From NCBI RefSeq assembly GCF_000620785.1, contig NZ_JIAI01000001.1, positions 558,001 through 622,000 on the forward strand: a DNA stretch of 64,000 nt, in the 5' to 3' direction. A program made the position numbers and the translations under genes. The stretch comes from Actinospineispora acaciae DSM 45401. GTDB taxonomy: Bacteria > Actinomycetota > Actinomycetes > Mycobacteriales > Pseudonocardiaceae. Below the pieces are notes generated by a model. It searched no databases, was not told where the DNA came from, and saw nothing but the letters and a program-made list of their open reading frames with translations. Positions within the stretch are counted from its first letter, which is position 1. The number at the start of each line of letters is the position of its first letter. Positions 16,361 through 24,721 of this stretch are shown here, piece after piece.

Positions 16361-18031
16361 TCAGGCGCCGGCCCAGGCCCGCACCCGGTTGCGCAGCACC
16401 GGCAGGCTGACGGTGGCGGCGCCGAGCGCGGTGTCGTGGAAGCCCTTGATGTCGAAGCCGGCGCCGAGCGCGGCGCGGGCCTCCTCGCGCAGCCGCAGGA
16501 TCTCCCGCTGCCCGACCTTGTACGCCAGCGCCTGCCCGGGCATCCCGATGTACCTGTCCACCTCGACGGTGATCGTGTCCCGGTCGATCGGGGCGTGCTC
16601 GACCATGAAGTCGATCGCCTGCTGGCGGGTCCAGCCCATGGCGTGCAGGCCGGTGTCGACGACCAGCCGGCACGCCCGCCACGCGTCGGCGCCCAGCATG
16701 CCCAGCCTGTCCAGGTCCGTCTCGTAGAGGCCCATCTCGTCGGACAGCCGCTCGGCGTAGAGCCCCCAGCCCTCCACGAACGCGGTGTGCCGGTGCGCCA
16801 GCCGCCGGAACGCCGGCAGCCCGGTGCGCTCGCTCGCGATGGCCAGCTGGAGGTGGTGGCCGGGGATCGCCTCGTGGAAGGTCATGGTGGCCGTGCCGGA
16901 GCGGCCCCGGCCCGTCGGGTCGTGCAGGTTGACCATGTACTGGCCGGGCCGGCTGCCGTCCGGGGCCGGCGGCATGTAGTAGGCGGGCGGCACGTCCGGG
17001 GCGAGGTAGTCGGGCACCGGGGTCAGCTCGCAGGCCGCGCGCGGCAGCTCGCCGAACCACTCGCCCATCGCGGCGCGCGCCGCCTCGAAGCAGCGCCGGG
17101 CGTGCGCGACGATCTCCTCGCCGTCCCGGTAGCGCAGGTCCGTGTCGTCCAGCAGCCGGGCGAAGATCTCGGTCAGCGCGGTGGTGCCGAAGGCGCGCTC
17201 GCCGACCTCGGCGAACTCGACGGGCAGCTTCTTGGTGACCTCGTCCAGCCCGAACTCGTGCAGCTCCTCGGCGGTGAGCGGAAGGCCGGTGTGCGCCTCG
17301 ATGAGCGCCCGGTAGATCTCCTCGCCGTCCGCGAGGTGGCACAGGCCGGGGCGGTCGTCCGGGCGCGCCGCCGGCGCCAGCTCGCCGGCCAGCACCTCGC
17401 GGTAGCGCGCGAACGCGGGCCGCAGCTCGTCGCGGACCGCGTCGGCGAGCCGGGCCCGCCACGCGTCGGTGCCGTCCCAGTCCGGCGGGCCGGCGAGCCG
17501 CACGAACGGGTCCCGCTCGGCCGGCGAGGCGAGGTAGCCGTCGACCTGGCTCAGCGAGCGGGTCACGTTGATCTTCGCCGGGGTGCGGCCGGCGGCCAGG
17601 CCCTCGCGGTAGCGCTGCGCGGCCTGGTCGAGCAGCCGGGCCAGCCCGCCGATCCGGGTGACGGCCATCTCGGCGTGCTCGGGCTCGGGGGCGCGCAGTT
17701 GGCCGGCCATCATCAGCAGGCCCGCGTGCGCGCCCTGCATCTGGTCGCTCTGCAGCTCGGCCAGCCGCAGGTCGATCTGGCGGATCGTGTCGTCCAGGTC
17801 GCCGAGCAGCAGCTCCCGGGTCTCGTCGACCCCGTCGGCCGGGATCTCGGCCATCCGTTGCCGCAGGTCGGCCCACTTCCGGCGGCGGCGGTGGTCGGCG
17901 TCGGCGGAGGCCTCGTCGGCCCGGTCGTCGTAGCGATGGTCGCCGAGGAAGGACGCGAGCAGCGGGCTCTCCTCCAGCCGGGCCTCCCAGTACTCGTCGG
18001 CCACCGCCCGCACGTCTCCGGACCGGTCCAC
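16361..18031 (-). CDS. DUF885 family putative zinc peptidase
   Basis: This 556-residue protein belongs to DUF885. It carries HEAIPGHHLQ at residues 386-395, the His-Glu...His arrangement of zinc metallopeptidases in the family, followed by FVEGWGLYAERLSDEMGLY (about 416-434), another conserved block. It has no signal peptide, so it is probably cytoplasmic. Families like this act on short peptides or cell-wall fragments, but the substrate is unproven. It is convergent with trpC (6-bp gap) and lies 33 bp downstream of the LysR gene on the same strand. Confidence 0.85.
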   Translation of the reverse strand: MDRSGDVRAVADEYWEARLEESPLLASFLGDHRYDDRADEASADADHRRRRKWADLRQRMAEIPADGVDETRELLLGDLDDTIRQIDLRLAELQSDQMQGAHAGLLMMAGQLRAPEPEHAEMAVTRIGGLARLLDQAAQRYREGLAAGRTPAKINVTRSLSQVDGYLASPAERDPFVRLAGPPDWDGTDAWRARLADAVRDELRPAFARYREVLAGELAPAARPDDRPGLCHLADGEEIYRALIEAHTGLPLTAEELHEFGLDEVTKKLPVEFAEVGERAFGTTALTEIFARLLDDTDLRYRDGEEIVAHARRCFEAARAAMGEWFGELPRAACELTPVPDYLAPDVPPAYYMPPAPDGSRPGQYMVNLHDPTGRGRSGTATMTFHEAIPGHHLQLAIASERTGLPAFRRLAHRHTAFVEGWGLYAERLSDEMGLYETDLDRLGMLGADAWRACRLVVDTGLHAMGWTRQQAIDFMVEHAPIDRDTITVEVDRYIGMPGQALAYKVGQREILRLREEARAALGAGFDIKGFHDTALGAATVSLPVLRNRVRAWAGA

Positions 18032-18064
18032 TCCACGCTCCCCTCGCCGCTGATCACCTCGATG

Positions 18065-18964
18065 CTACGGGGGCCACTCCCGAAGCTGGCGAAGCAGCCG
18101 GAGGAACGCCTGCTCCGAGGGCGAGAGCAGCCGGTCGCGGCGCTGGCCCGCGACGATCGGCCGCCCGGCCGGCGGCGGGTCGACATCCAACGTGGCCAGC
18201 CGGCCGTCGGCCACCTCGTGCGCGACCGCGTGCTCGGAGACCAGCGAGACGCCCAGGCCGGCGTGCACCGACTGCTTGACGGTCTCGGTGCCCCACACCT
18301 CGATCGACGCGACGTCCGGCAGCTCCCACAGGGCCAGCGCGGTGGTCTGCATGGTCCGCGTCGAGGAGCCCATCTCGCGCAGGATGAAGCTCTCCCCCGC
18401 CAGTTCCTCCGGCCGCACCTGGCGGCCCGCGAGCCGGTGGCCAGGGCACGCGATGACCACCGGCCGGTCGGTGAGGATCTGCTCGTGCCGCAGCTGCGTG
18501 GCCGCCGGCCGGCCGGCGAACACCGCGAGCCCGATCTCGCCGTCGAGCAGCTTGCGCCCGACCTGCTCGGCGTTGCCCACGAACAGGTCGCAGTCGATGT
18601 CCGGGTGCTCGCCCCGGAAGTGGGCCAGCAGCCCGGGCAGCAGGTAGGTGCCCACGGTGGTGGTGCCGCCGATGTGCAGCCGGCCCCGCCCGAGGCCCTG
18701 CACCTGGCGGACGGCGGCGACGGCCTCGTCGGCGAGCAGGAACATCCGCCGGGCGTACTCGGCGAGCACCTCTCCCTCCGCGGTCGGGCGGGCGCGCGCC
18801 GCCGACCTGTCCACCAGCGTCGCCCCGAGCGCCGACTCCAGCCGGCGCACCTGCGTCGACACCGACGGCTGGCTCATGAACAGCTTGGTCGCCGCCGCCG
18901 AGAACCCGCCGCACTCCACGACCTGGAGGAAGATCCACAGCCGGTGGAAGTTGAGTTGCTCCAC
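18065..18964 (-). CDS. LysR family regulator of the phosphonate cluster
   Basis: This 299-residue LysR-type regulator has an N-terminal winged helix (residues about 1-62, FHRLWIFLQVVECGGFSAAA, SQPSVSTQVRRLE) and a periplasmic-binding-like effector domain that starts GRGRLHIGGTTTVGTYLLP. It lies last in a five-gene phosphonate operon, three bases after the aldehyde dehydrogenase stop, so it is likely cotranscribed with the genes it senses for. LysR regulators of this position are known in phosphonate clusters of proteobacteria. The ligand could be a phosphonate or phosphonoacetate. Confidence 0.88.
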   Translation of the reverse strand: MEQLNFHRLWIFLQVVECGGFSAAATKLFMSQPSVSTQVRRLESALGATLVDRSAARARPTAEGEVLAEYARRMFLLADEAVAAVRQVQGLGRGRLHIGGTTTVGTYLLPGLLAHFRGEHPDIDCDLFVGNAEQVGRKLLDGEIGLAVFAGRPAATQLRHEQILTDRPVVIACPGHRLAGRQVRPEELAGESFILREMGSSTRTMQTTALALWELPDVASIEVWGTETVKQSVHAGLGVSLVSEHAVAHEVADGRLATLDVDPPPAGRPIVAGQRRDRLLSPSEQAFLRLLRQLREWPP

Positions 18965-18967
18965 GCC

Positions 18968-20425
18968 TCAGTATGAGATGCAGGCCGAGCGCCACTCGGT
19001 GTAGAAGTCCCAGACCTGCGGCGAGCACTCCGGCGGGCCGTACTGGGAGCTCTTGGTGCCCATGTGCGGCAGGTGCGCGTACGCGCCGACGCCCGGCCTG
19101 TTGACGTGCAGCATTCCGGCCTCCAGCCGCTCCAGCGCCTCGAAGATCCGGGCCGGGTCCTGGGTGAACACCGTGCCCGACATGCCGTAGCGCACCGAGT
19201 TGGCGATCCGGACCGCGTCGTCGAACCCGTCGCAGTCGATCACGGACAGCACCGGGCCGAAGATCTCCTCGGTGGCCAGCTCGCTGTCCCACCTGACGTC
19301 GCGCAACACGGTGGGCCGCACGTAGTAGCCCTCGGGCAGGCCGTCGGCCACCCGGCCGCCGCCGCAGGCGATCTTCGCCCCGTCGGCCGTGGCCCGCTCC
19401 ACTGCCTCCAGGCAGGCGGTCATGCGCTCCTCGTTCACCACCGGGCCGATGTCGCTGCTCGCGTCCGTACCAGGCCCGACCCGCATCGCGTCCACCCGCT
19501 CGACCAGTCGCTCGACCAGCTCGTCGCGGACCGAGGCGTCGACGATCACCCGGCTGGTCGCGCTGCAGCGCTGGCCGGCCTGCCCGAAGGCGCCGTGCAC
19601 GATCGCGTCGGTGGCCCTGGCCAGGTCCGCGTCGGCGAGCACCAGCACGGCGTTCTTGCCGCCCAGCTCCAGTTGGGTCCGCAGCAGACGGGGCGCGCCG
19701 GCCTGCTGGATGGCCAGCCCGACCGGCAGCGAGCCGGTGAACGACACGCCGGCCACGCCGGGGTGGGCCACCAGCGCCTCGCCGGCGGCGCGGTCACCCT
19801 GGATGAGGTTCAGCGCGCCGGCCGGCACCCCGGCGTCGGCGAACGCCTGCACCAGCAGCGCGCTGGTCAGCGGGGTGAGCGGGGACGGCTTGAGCACGGC
19901 GGTGCAGCCGGCGACCAGCGCGGGGGCCACCTTCCACATCGGGATGGCCAGCGGGAAGTTCCACGGCGTGATCAGCCCGACCACGCCGATGGCCCGGCGG
20001 AACGTCATGGCCAGCGTGCGCGGCTCCTCGGCGGGGGTGGTGACGCCGTTGAGCCGGCGCGCCTCGCCCACGGTGAAGTCCAGGATGGCCAGCGCGCGGT
20101 CCACCTCGCCGCGCGCCTCGGACAGCCGCTTGCCCTGCTCGCGGGTGATCACGGCGGCGACCTGGTCGCGGCGCTGGGCCAGCAGCGTGCCGGCGCGGCG
20201 CAGGGTGTCGGCGCGGGCGATCGGGCCCCGGTCGCGCCAGTCGGCCAGGGCGGTGGTCGCGGCGTCCACGGCGAGCTCGGCGTCCACCCCGCCGGACTCG
20301 GCGAACTCGCCGATCCGGTCGCGCAGGTCGGCCGGGTTGGTGTTCGTCCTGGTCTGGCCGCTCTCGGCGGCGCGCCACTCGCCGGCGACGTAGTTGCCCA
20401 GGTGTGCTCGGTCAACGGATGGCAT
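18968..20425 (-). CDS. phnY: Aldehyde dehydrogenase, probable phosphonoacetaldehyde dehydrogenase
   Basis: This is an NAD(P)-dependent aldehyde dehydrogenase of 485 residues. Glu253 in ELGGK and the nucleophile Cys287 in GQAGQRCSATSR are in place, with TPWNFPLAIP (153-162) and FTGS (229-232) in the cofactor cleft. Sequence alone would allow succinate or ketoglutarate semialdehyde dehydrogenase. The call as PhnY rests on its place directly beside the phosphonate-type alcohol dehydrogenase and PhnA: it would oxidise phosphonoacetaldehyde to phosphonoacetate. ATG 20425 has AGGAG before it, and it overlaps the alcohol dehydrogenase by 14 bp. Confidence 0.75.
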   Translation of the reverse strand: MPSVDRAHLGNYVAGEWRAAESGQTRTNTNPADLRDRIGEFAESGGVDAELAVDAATTALADWRDRGPIARADTLRRAGTLLAQRRDQVAAVITREQGKRLSEARGEVDRALAILDFTVGEARRLNGVTTPAEEPRTLAMTFRRAIGVVGLITPWNFPLAIPMWKVAPALVAGCTAVLKPSPLTPLTSALLVQAFADAGVPAGALNLIQGDRAAGEALVAHPGVAGVSFTGSLPVGLAIQQAGAPRLLRTQLELGGKNAVLVLADADLARATDAIVHGAFGQAGQRCSATSRVIVDASVRDELVERLVERVDAMRVGPGTDASSDIGPVVNEERMTACLEAVERATADGAKIACGGGRVADGLPEGYYVRPTVLRDVRWDSELATEEIFGPVLSVIDCDGFDDAVRIANSVRYGMSGTVFTQDPARIFEALERLEAGMLHVNRPGVGAYAHLPHMGTKSSQYGPPECSPQVWDFYTEWRSACISY

Positions 20426-21512
20426 CTGGCTCTCCTGCTCGGTTCGGTGTGACGGACACCCTCGGTGGTCGGTGCCCGGTGGCGTGGCGCACCGCCTCGT
20501 CCAGCCGGTCCAGGCCGAACGGGCCGGACACGAACTCGCGGAACATCCCCTGGTCGGCGGAGGTGTCCAGGAACCGGACGGCCTCCACCAGGTCGGTCGC
20601 CGCATAGTTGTGCACGCCCAGGATGGTCAGCAGCCGGCGGACCACTGTCTCCGGCACCAGGTCGAGCGCGGGCGTCGGGAAGACCGACCCGACCAGGCCC
20701 AGCCGCCCGCCGATGGCCAGCAGCTCCAGCGCGGCGGCGATCGCGGAGTTGTGGCCGGACAGGTCGACGGCCGCCGCCGCACCCTCGCCGCCGGTGCCGT
20801 CGAGCACCCGCTCGGACAGCGCGTCCGGGGTCACCGCGTCGGCGCCCAGCCGGGCCGCGAGCGCGCGCCGGGCCGGGTCGACGTCGCTGGCCACCACGTC
20901 GGTGACGCCCAGCGAGCGGAGGTAGGCCACGGCGGTCAGCCCGAGCATGCCGCAGCCGGTCACCACGACCGTCTCGCCGGCCCGCACGTCGAGTCGCCGC
21001 ACCGCGCACACCACGGTGGCGGTCGCGCAGTTCGCCGGCGCGGCCACCTCGTCGGCCAGGCCGTCCGGGACGACGACCACCCCGGTGCCGGCCAGCAGGT
21101 GGCAGTGGCTGGCCAGGCCGCCGCTGAGCCGCCACGGCGGGTCCATCCGGGCGTGCCCGTACTTGCGCAGCGACGCGCACTTCTGCGGGAAGCCCCGGGC
21201 GCAGCGCGGGCACGAGCCGCACGACGCCCCGACCGTCCAGGTCACGCGCATGCCCGGTTCGAGCCGCTCGCCGCCCTCGGCGGTCACCGCGCCGCCGGTC
21301 CCGACCACGTCGCCCACCATCTCGTGGCCGAGCACGGTCGGCAGCTCGACGTCCCGGTCGCCCGCGATGGTGTGCAGGTCGCTGCCGCACAGCGTGGCGG
21401 TGCGGGTGCTGACCAGCACCTCGCCGGCGGCCAGCGAGGGCAGCGGCACCTCGGTCAGCCGGAACCCCAGGTCGGGGCCGTGCCAGGCGGCGGCGACGGC
21501 GGTGGTTGTCAT
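20412..21512 (-). CDS. Zinc alcohol dehydrogenase of the phosphonate-associated type
   Basis: This medium-chain dehydrogenase has 366 residues. Catalytic zinc ligands are in LCGSDLHTIAGDR and GHEMVGDV, and structural zinc cysteines are in SCGSCPRCARGFPQKC. The cofactor fold is VVVTGCGMLGLTAV. It resembles the subfamily described as putative phosphonate-catabolism-associated alcohol dehydrogenase. Between an aldehyde dehydrogenase and a carrier in a PhnA operon, the simplest role is oxidation of a hydroxyalkylphosphonate such as 2-hydroxyethylphosphonate to phosphonoacetaldehyde; that is inference. GGAGCG precedes ATG 21512. Confidence 0.78.
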   Translation of the reverse strand: MTTTAVAAAWHGPDLGFRLTEVPLPSLAAGEVLVSTRTATLCGSDLHTIAGDRDVELPTVLGHEMVGDVVGTGGAVTAEGGERLEPGMRVTWTVGASCGSCPRCARGFPQKCASLRKYGHARMDPPWRLSGGLASHCHLLAGTGVVVVPDGLADEVAAPANCATATVVCAVRRLDVRAGETVVVTGCGMLGLTAVAYLRSLGVTDVVASDVDPARRALAARLGADAVTPDALSERVLDGTGGEGAAAAVDLSGHNSAIAAALELLAIGGRLGLVGSVFPTPALDLVPETVVRRLLTILGVHNYAATDLVEAVRFLDTSADQGMFREFVSGPFGLDRLDEAVRHATGHRPPRVSVTPNRAGEPDAIR

Positions 21513-21522
21513 GCACTCGCTC

Positions 21523-22800
21523 CTAACGGCGGATGACGGCGGCGAACGCCGCGCTGGCCAGGCAGCAGACCGCCACGATGAGGAACACGTCGCTGGTGCG
21601 GCCCGAGGCGTCGATGAGGTGCCCGATCAGCGGCTCGCCGAAGCCGGCGAACAGGTAGGCGAAGAAGTTGACCACCCCGGTGGCGGTGCCGGAGCGGGCG
21701 GTCCCGACCAGGTCCGGGCACAGCGCCCAGAACGAGGCCTGCGGGCCGTAGACGAAGAACCCGGTCAGGAACAGCACGGCGATCGCCACCGAGGCCGAGT
21801 CGACCGGGATGAGGTACATTCCGCCCGCGCACACCGCGCCGAGCAGCATGAACACCATGATCGGCTGGCTGCGCCTGGAGCCGAACACCCGGTCGGAGAT
21901 CTGGCCGTTGACCAGCGCGCCGATCGCCATCCCGATGGGCAGCGCCACCGACACCCACAGCGGGCTCACGCCGCCGGCGGCCTGGCCCTTCTCCCAGTTC
22001 GCGCCGAGGAAGTGCACCGGCACCCAGACCAGCAGCCCGTACCTGGCGGCGTTCTGGAAGCCGATCGAGACGCCGGTGACCCAGATCTTCGGATGCCGCA
22101 GCACCGCCGCGTACCGGGCCCGGGAGCCCTCGGGCTTCTCGGTATCCAGGGTCGCCGCCTCCGGTTCGACCGGCGAGGGCAGGCCGCGCTCGGCCGGCCG
22201 GTTGCGCGCCACCAGGAAGAACGTGATGCCCCCGACCAGCATCAACAGCACCGGGATCCGGAAGATCCACCGCCAGTCCAGCTCCCAGACGTCGAGCACC
22301 AGCACCGAGGTCGCGTACGCCACCACCGACCCGGTGCCCGCCGCGAACACGTAGAACCCGTAGGTCTTGCCGCGCTCGCCCTTCGGCCACCAGTTGGACA
22401 GCACGCGGCCGCCGGCCGCCCAGCCCATCGCCTGGAAGTAGCCGTTCACGCCCCACGGCACCGCGATGCTGGCAAAGCTCGTGCCCAGGCTCACCACCCA
22501 GTTCACCACCGTGGACGCCAGCGCGCCGATGGTCATGATCCGCCGGCCGCCGACCTTGTCCGCGAGGTTGCCGTTGATCGCCTGACCGACCGCGTAGCTC
22601 CAGAGCAACGCCGTGCTCGCCCAGCCCAGCGTCGCCTTGTTCAGCCCCAGCTCGGCCTGAATTCCGGGAATGGCAAAGCCGAATGTCTGCCGGCCGGTGT
22701 AGAAGAACAGATAGCAGAACATCGTCGCCAGCAGGACCGACCATTGCATTCGACGTAGTCGTCGATTGGGCACGTCGATATCCGGTATGGATGCAGGCAT
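21523..22800 (-). CDS. MFS transporter, organophosphate:phosphate antiporter-like
   Basis: This 425-residue, 12-helix carrier resembles the OPA branch of the MFS (GlpT/UhpT/phosphoglycerate type). Features are FFYTGRQTFGFAIPGIQAE near residues 34-52, GWASTALLWSYAVGQ, and NLADKVGGRR as the loop 2-3 motif. OPA carriers take up phosphorylated or phosphonate anions, so import of the cluster's phosphonate fits. The second ATG of an ATGATG pair (22800) is chosen because GGAGG is five bases upstream of it. PhnA precedes it by 27 bp. Confidence 0.82.
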   Translation of the reverse strand: MPASIPDIDVPNRRLRRMQWSVLLATMFCYLFFYTGRQTFGFAIPGIQAELGLNKATLGWASTALLWSYAVGQAINGNLADKVGGRRIMTIGALASTVVNWVVSLGTSFASIAVPWGVNGYFQAMGWAAGGRVLSNWWPKGERGKTYGFYVFAAGTGSVVAYATSVLVLDVWELDWRWIFRIPVLLMLVGGITFFLVARNRPAERGLPSPVEPEAATLDTEKPEGSRARYAAVLRHPKIWVTGVSIGFQNAARYGLLVWVPVHFLGANWEKGQAAGGVSPLWVSVALPIGMAIGALVNGQISDRVFGSRRSQPIMVFMLLGAVCAGGMYLIPVDSASVAIAVLFLTGFFVYGPQASFWALCPDLVGTARSGTATGVVNFFAYLFAGFGEPLIGHLIDASGRTSDVFLIVAVCCLASAAFAAVIRR

Positions 22801-22827
22801 CATTGCCTCCAACAGCAATGTAATTTT

Positions 22828-24060
22828 CTATGCGACGAAGTTCGTGGCTACCCAATAGGCGTCGTAATTGTGGAGCTCGTGCCCTTGCGGAAGCTCGCGC
22901 ACCGCCCTGTTGACCAGGAACGGCACCCGCTGCTCGGCCAGCCCGCCGTGCGAGCGCAGCGGCTCGCCGAGCTGGCTCAGGTCGTGCCGGTCCGGGGTGG
23001 TGCCCAGCGCGGTGCCCCGGTCGCCGATGACCACCAGCTCGCCCATCCGGTCCGCCGGCAGCTCGAACCGGGCGGCCGCGTCGTCGCGGCCCAGCGCCAG
23101 CTCGACGCCGGGCACCTCGGCCAGCCTGTGGGCCACGCCGTCGACATCCTTTGCGTCACCGGAGAGATACACGGTGGCGAACGAGCCGAGCGCGCCGTGG
23201 TGCACCGTGTACGGGTCGGTGATCGGCAGGATGACCCGGGCCGCGCCGGCGCCCAGCCAGCCGTCCAGCAGCTCCTGCAGGTAGACGACCTCCGGGGCGC
23301 CGTCCGCGCCCGACTTCGCGTTCATGCCGTGGTCCGCGGTCACCACCAGGACGCAGCCCAGCTCGTCCAGCCGCTGGCAGTAGCCGTCCAGCATGGCGTA
23401 GAACGCGTTCGCCTCGGCCGACCCGGGGGCGTGCTTGTGCTGTACGTAGTCGGTGAGCGAGAGGTACATCAGGTCGGGGCGGTCGCGGCGCAGCACGGCC
23501 ACGCCCGCCGCCATCACCAGCTCGCTCAGCTCCGCGCTGTACACCGAGGGCCGCGGCATGCCGACCAGCCCGAGCACGTCGTCGATCCCGTACTCGGCCC
23601 GGTTCACCTTGTCGGCGTGCTCGGCGGAGAAGCACATGCCCCCCGCCAGCCCGGAGCCGAGCAGGCGGCGCAGCTTGTCCTTCGCGGTGACCACGGCGAC
23701 GGTGGCGCCCCGGCTGGCGTACTCGGCGAACAGCGTCGGGACGCGCAGCCATTTCGGGTCGTTCATCATGACCTCCTCGCCGGTGTCCCGGTCGAAGAAG
23801 TAGTTCCCGCAGATGCCGTGCACCGAAGGCGGTACGCCCGTCGCGATCGAGAGGTTGTTCGGGTTCGTGAACGACGGCATCGCGCAGGTCGCCGGGAGCG
23901 AGGTGCCGTTGGCCAACAGCTTCTCGAAGAACGGCATGTGGCCGGCCTGGATCGCGCGTTCGTGATATGCGGGCTCGCTGCCGTCCACACAGACCACGAC
24001 GACCGTGTCCTCGGTGGCGCCATAGCGTCGCCCGTTCACCTCGATGCGAGGGAGTGCCAT
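22828..24060 (-). CDS. phnA: Phosphonoacetate hydrolase
   Basis: PhnA is an alkaline-phosphatase superfamily enzyme that breaks the C-P bond of phosphonoacetate to acetate and phosphate. The 410 residues hold the two-zinc ligand set: Asp26 (CVDGSEP), the nucleophile Thr65 (AMPSFTNPNNLS), Asp/His in LTDYVQHKHAPGS, VTADHGMN and a late SHGGL. The FTNPNNLSIATG and HGICGNYFFD sequences are characteristic of this family rather than of generic nucleotide pyrophosphatases. It is the first gene of the operon, with AAGGAG before ATG 24060. No phnW, phnX or C-P lyase gene is in the window. Confidence 0.93.
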   Translation of the reverse strand: MALPRIEVNGRRYGATEDTVVVVCVDGSEPAYHERAIQAGHMPFFEKLLANGTSLPATCAMPSFTNPNNLSIATGVPPSVHGICGNYFFDRDTGEEVMMNDPKWLRVPTLFAEYASRGATVAVVTAKDKLRRLLGSGLAGGMCFSAEHADKVNRAEYGIDDVLGLVGMPRPSVYSAELSELVMAAGVAVLRRDRPDLMYLSLTDYVQHKHAPGSAEANAFYAMLDGYCQRLDELGCVLVVTADHGMNAKSGADGAPEVVYLQELLDGWLGAGAARVILPITDPYTVHHGALGSFATVYLSGDAKDVDGVAHRLAEVPGVELALGRDDAAARFELPADRMGELVVIGDRGTALGTTPDRHDLSQLGEPLRSHGGLAEQRVPFLVNRAVRELPQGHELHNYDAYWVATNFVA

Positions 24061-24260
24061 TCGTCAGCTCCTTCTGGAGTTCCTCGCAACGATGTCTAAC
24101 AGCGGGACGCCCACGCCGGAACCACGAGATTCGCGATGGCGGCTATAACCTTGCGGTTCGGGCGGTGGCCAGAGCGCCAACCCGGACCCAACCGGATCGG
24201 GCCGCGGCGGGTCGACCCGCATGTCACGGTGAGAACGTCTAGCTGTCCAGGGGGGCCGTC

Positions 24261-24716
24261 ATGAAGAAGGTCGTCGGGATCATCTCCTTCTTCGGTTTTC
24301 TGAGTGTCTTTGTCATCGGTTTCAGCTATGCCCTCTTCGTTGAGCTGCGCACCGCGACCGGACCGAGTGACACCCTCGGAGGGATGGTGGCCGGTGTCGT
24401 CCTGGCCGCGAGCTTCATAGCCGTCGCGCTGTGGAGCTCCTTGATGGCCGGGGGCGAGAACGTCGAGGTCAAACGGGGAGAGCCCGGCGAGACCATGTCG
24501 GACGGGAGCCCCGTGGCGTGGTCCGTCTCGATCTCGACCGCACCCGGCGATCGCGTCCCCGCCTACCTTCTGCTGGTGGCCGGCGTCGGCCTGCTCGCCG
24601 GGGCCGTCGCACTGTTCGCCGCACATCGGGTAGGCCCGACGGGCGCGGGTGTGATGGGTTTCGTGGGTGCCCTCGAACTCAGATACTGCTGGCACCTCTT
24701 GCGGCACCGCAAATGA
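24261..24716 (+). CDS. Hypothetical four-helix membrane protein
   Basis: I do not recognise this 151-residue protein. It has four hydrophobic segments at about residues 5-27, 41-62, 100-121 and 126-143, and a polar central loop (about 63-98) with an EVKRGEPGE stretch. A purine-rich GGGGGG run lies 7 bases before ATG 24261. Base composition is less GC-rich than its neighbours, in particular the Lys/Phe-rich first 30 codons. It stands alone between two operons on the opposite strand; the glutamine-synthetase-like gene ends 6 bases after it. Confidence 0.65.
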   Translation: MKKVVGIISFFGFLSVFVIGFSYALFVELRTATGPSDTLGGMVAGVVLAASFIAVALWSSLMAGGENVEVKRGEPGETMSDGSPVAWSVSISTAPGDRVPAYLLLVAGVGLLAGAVALFAAHRVGPTGAGVMGFVGALELRYCWHLLRHRK

Positions 24717-24721
24717 TCTTC

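Noticed and set aside
16436..18976. Very long open frames opposite the DUF885 and LysR genes, and similar ones opposite many other genes
   Set aside because: They are antisense shadows caused by high GC at third positions; their translations are Arg/Gly/Ala-rich without domains, while the other strand encodes recognisable proteins.
18968..20605. An extended aldehyde dehydrogenase starting 60 codons upstream of 20425
   Set aside because: The added residues overlap the alcohol dehydrogenase coding region and show no homology; AGGAG and the NYVAGEW start support 20425.
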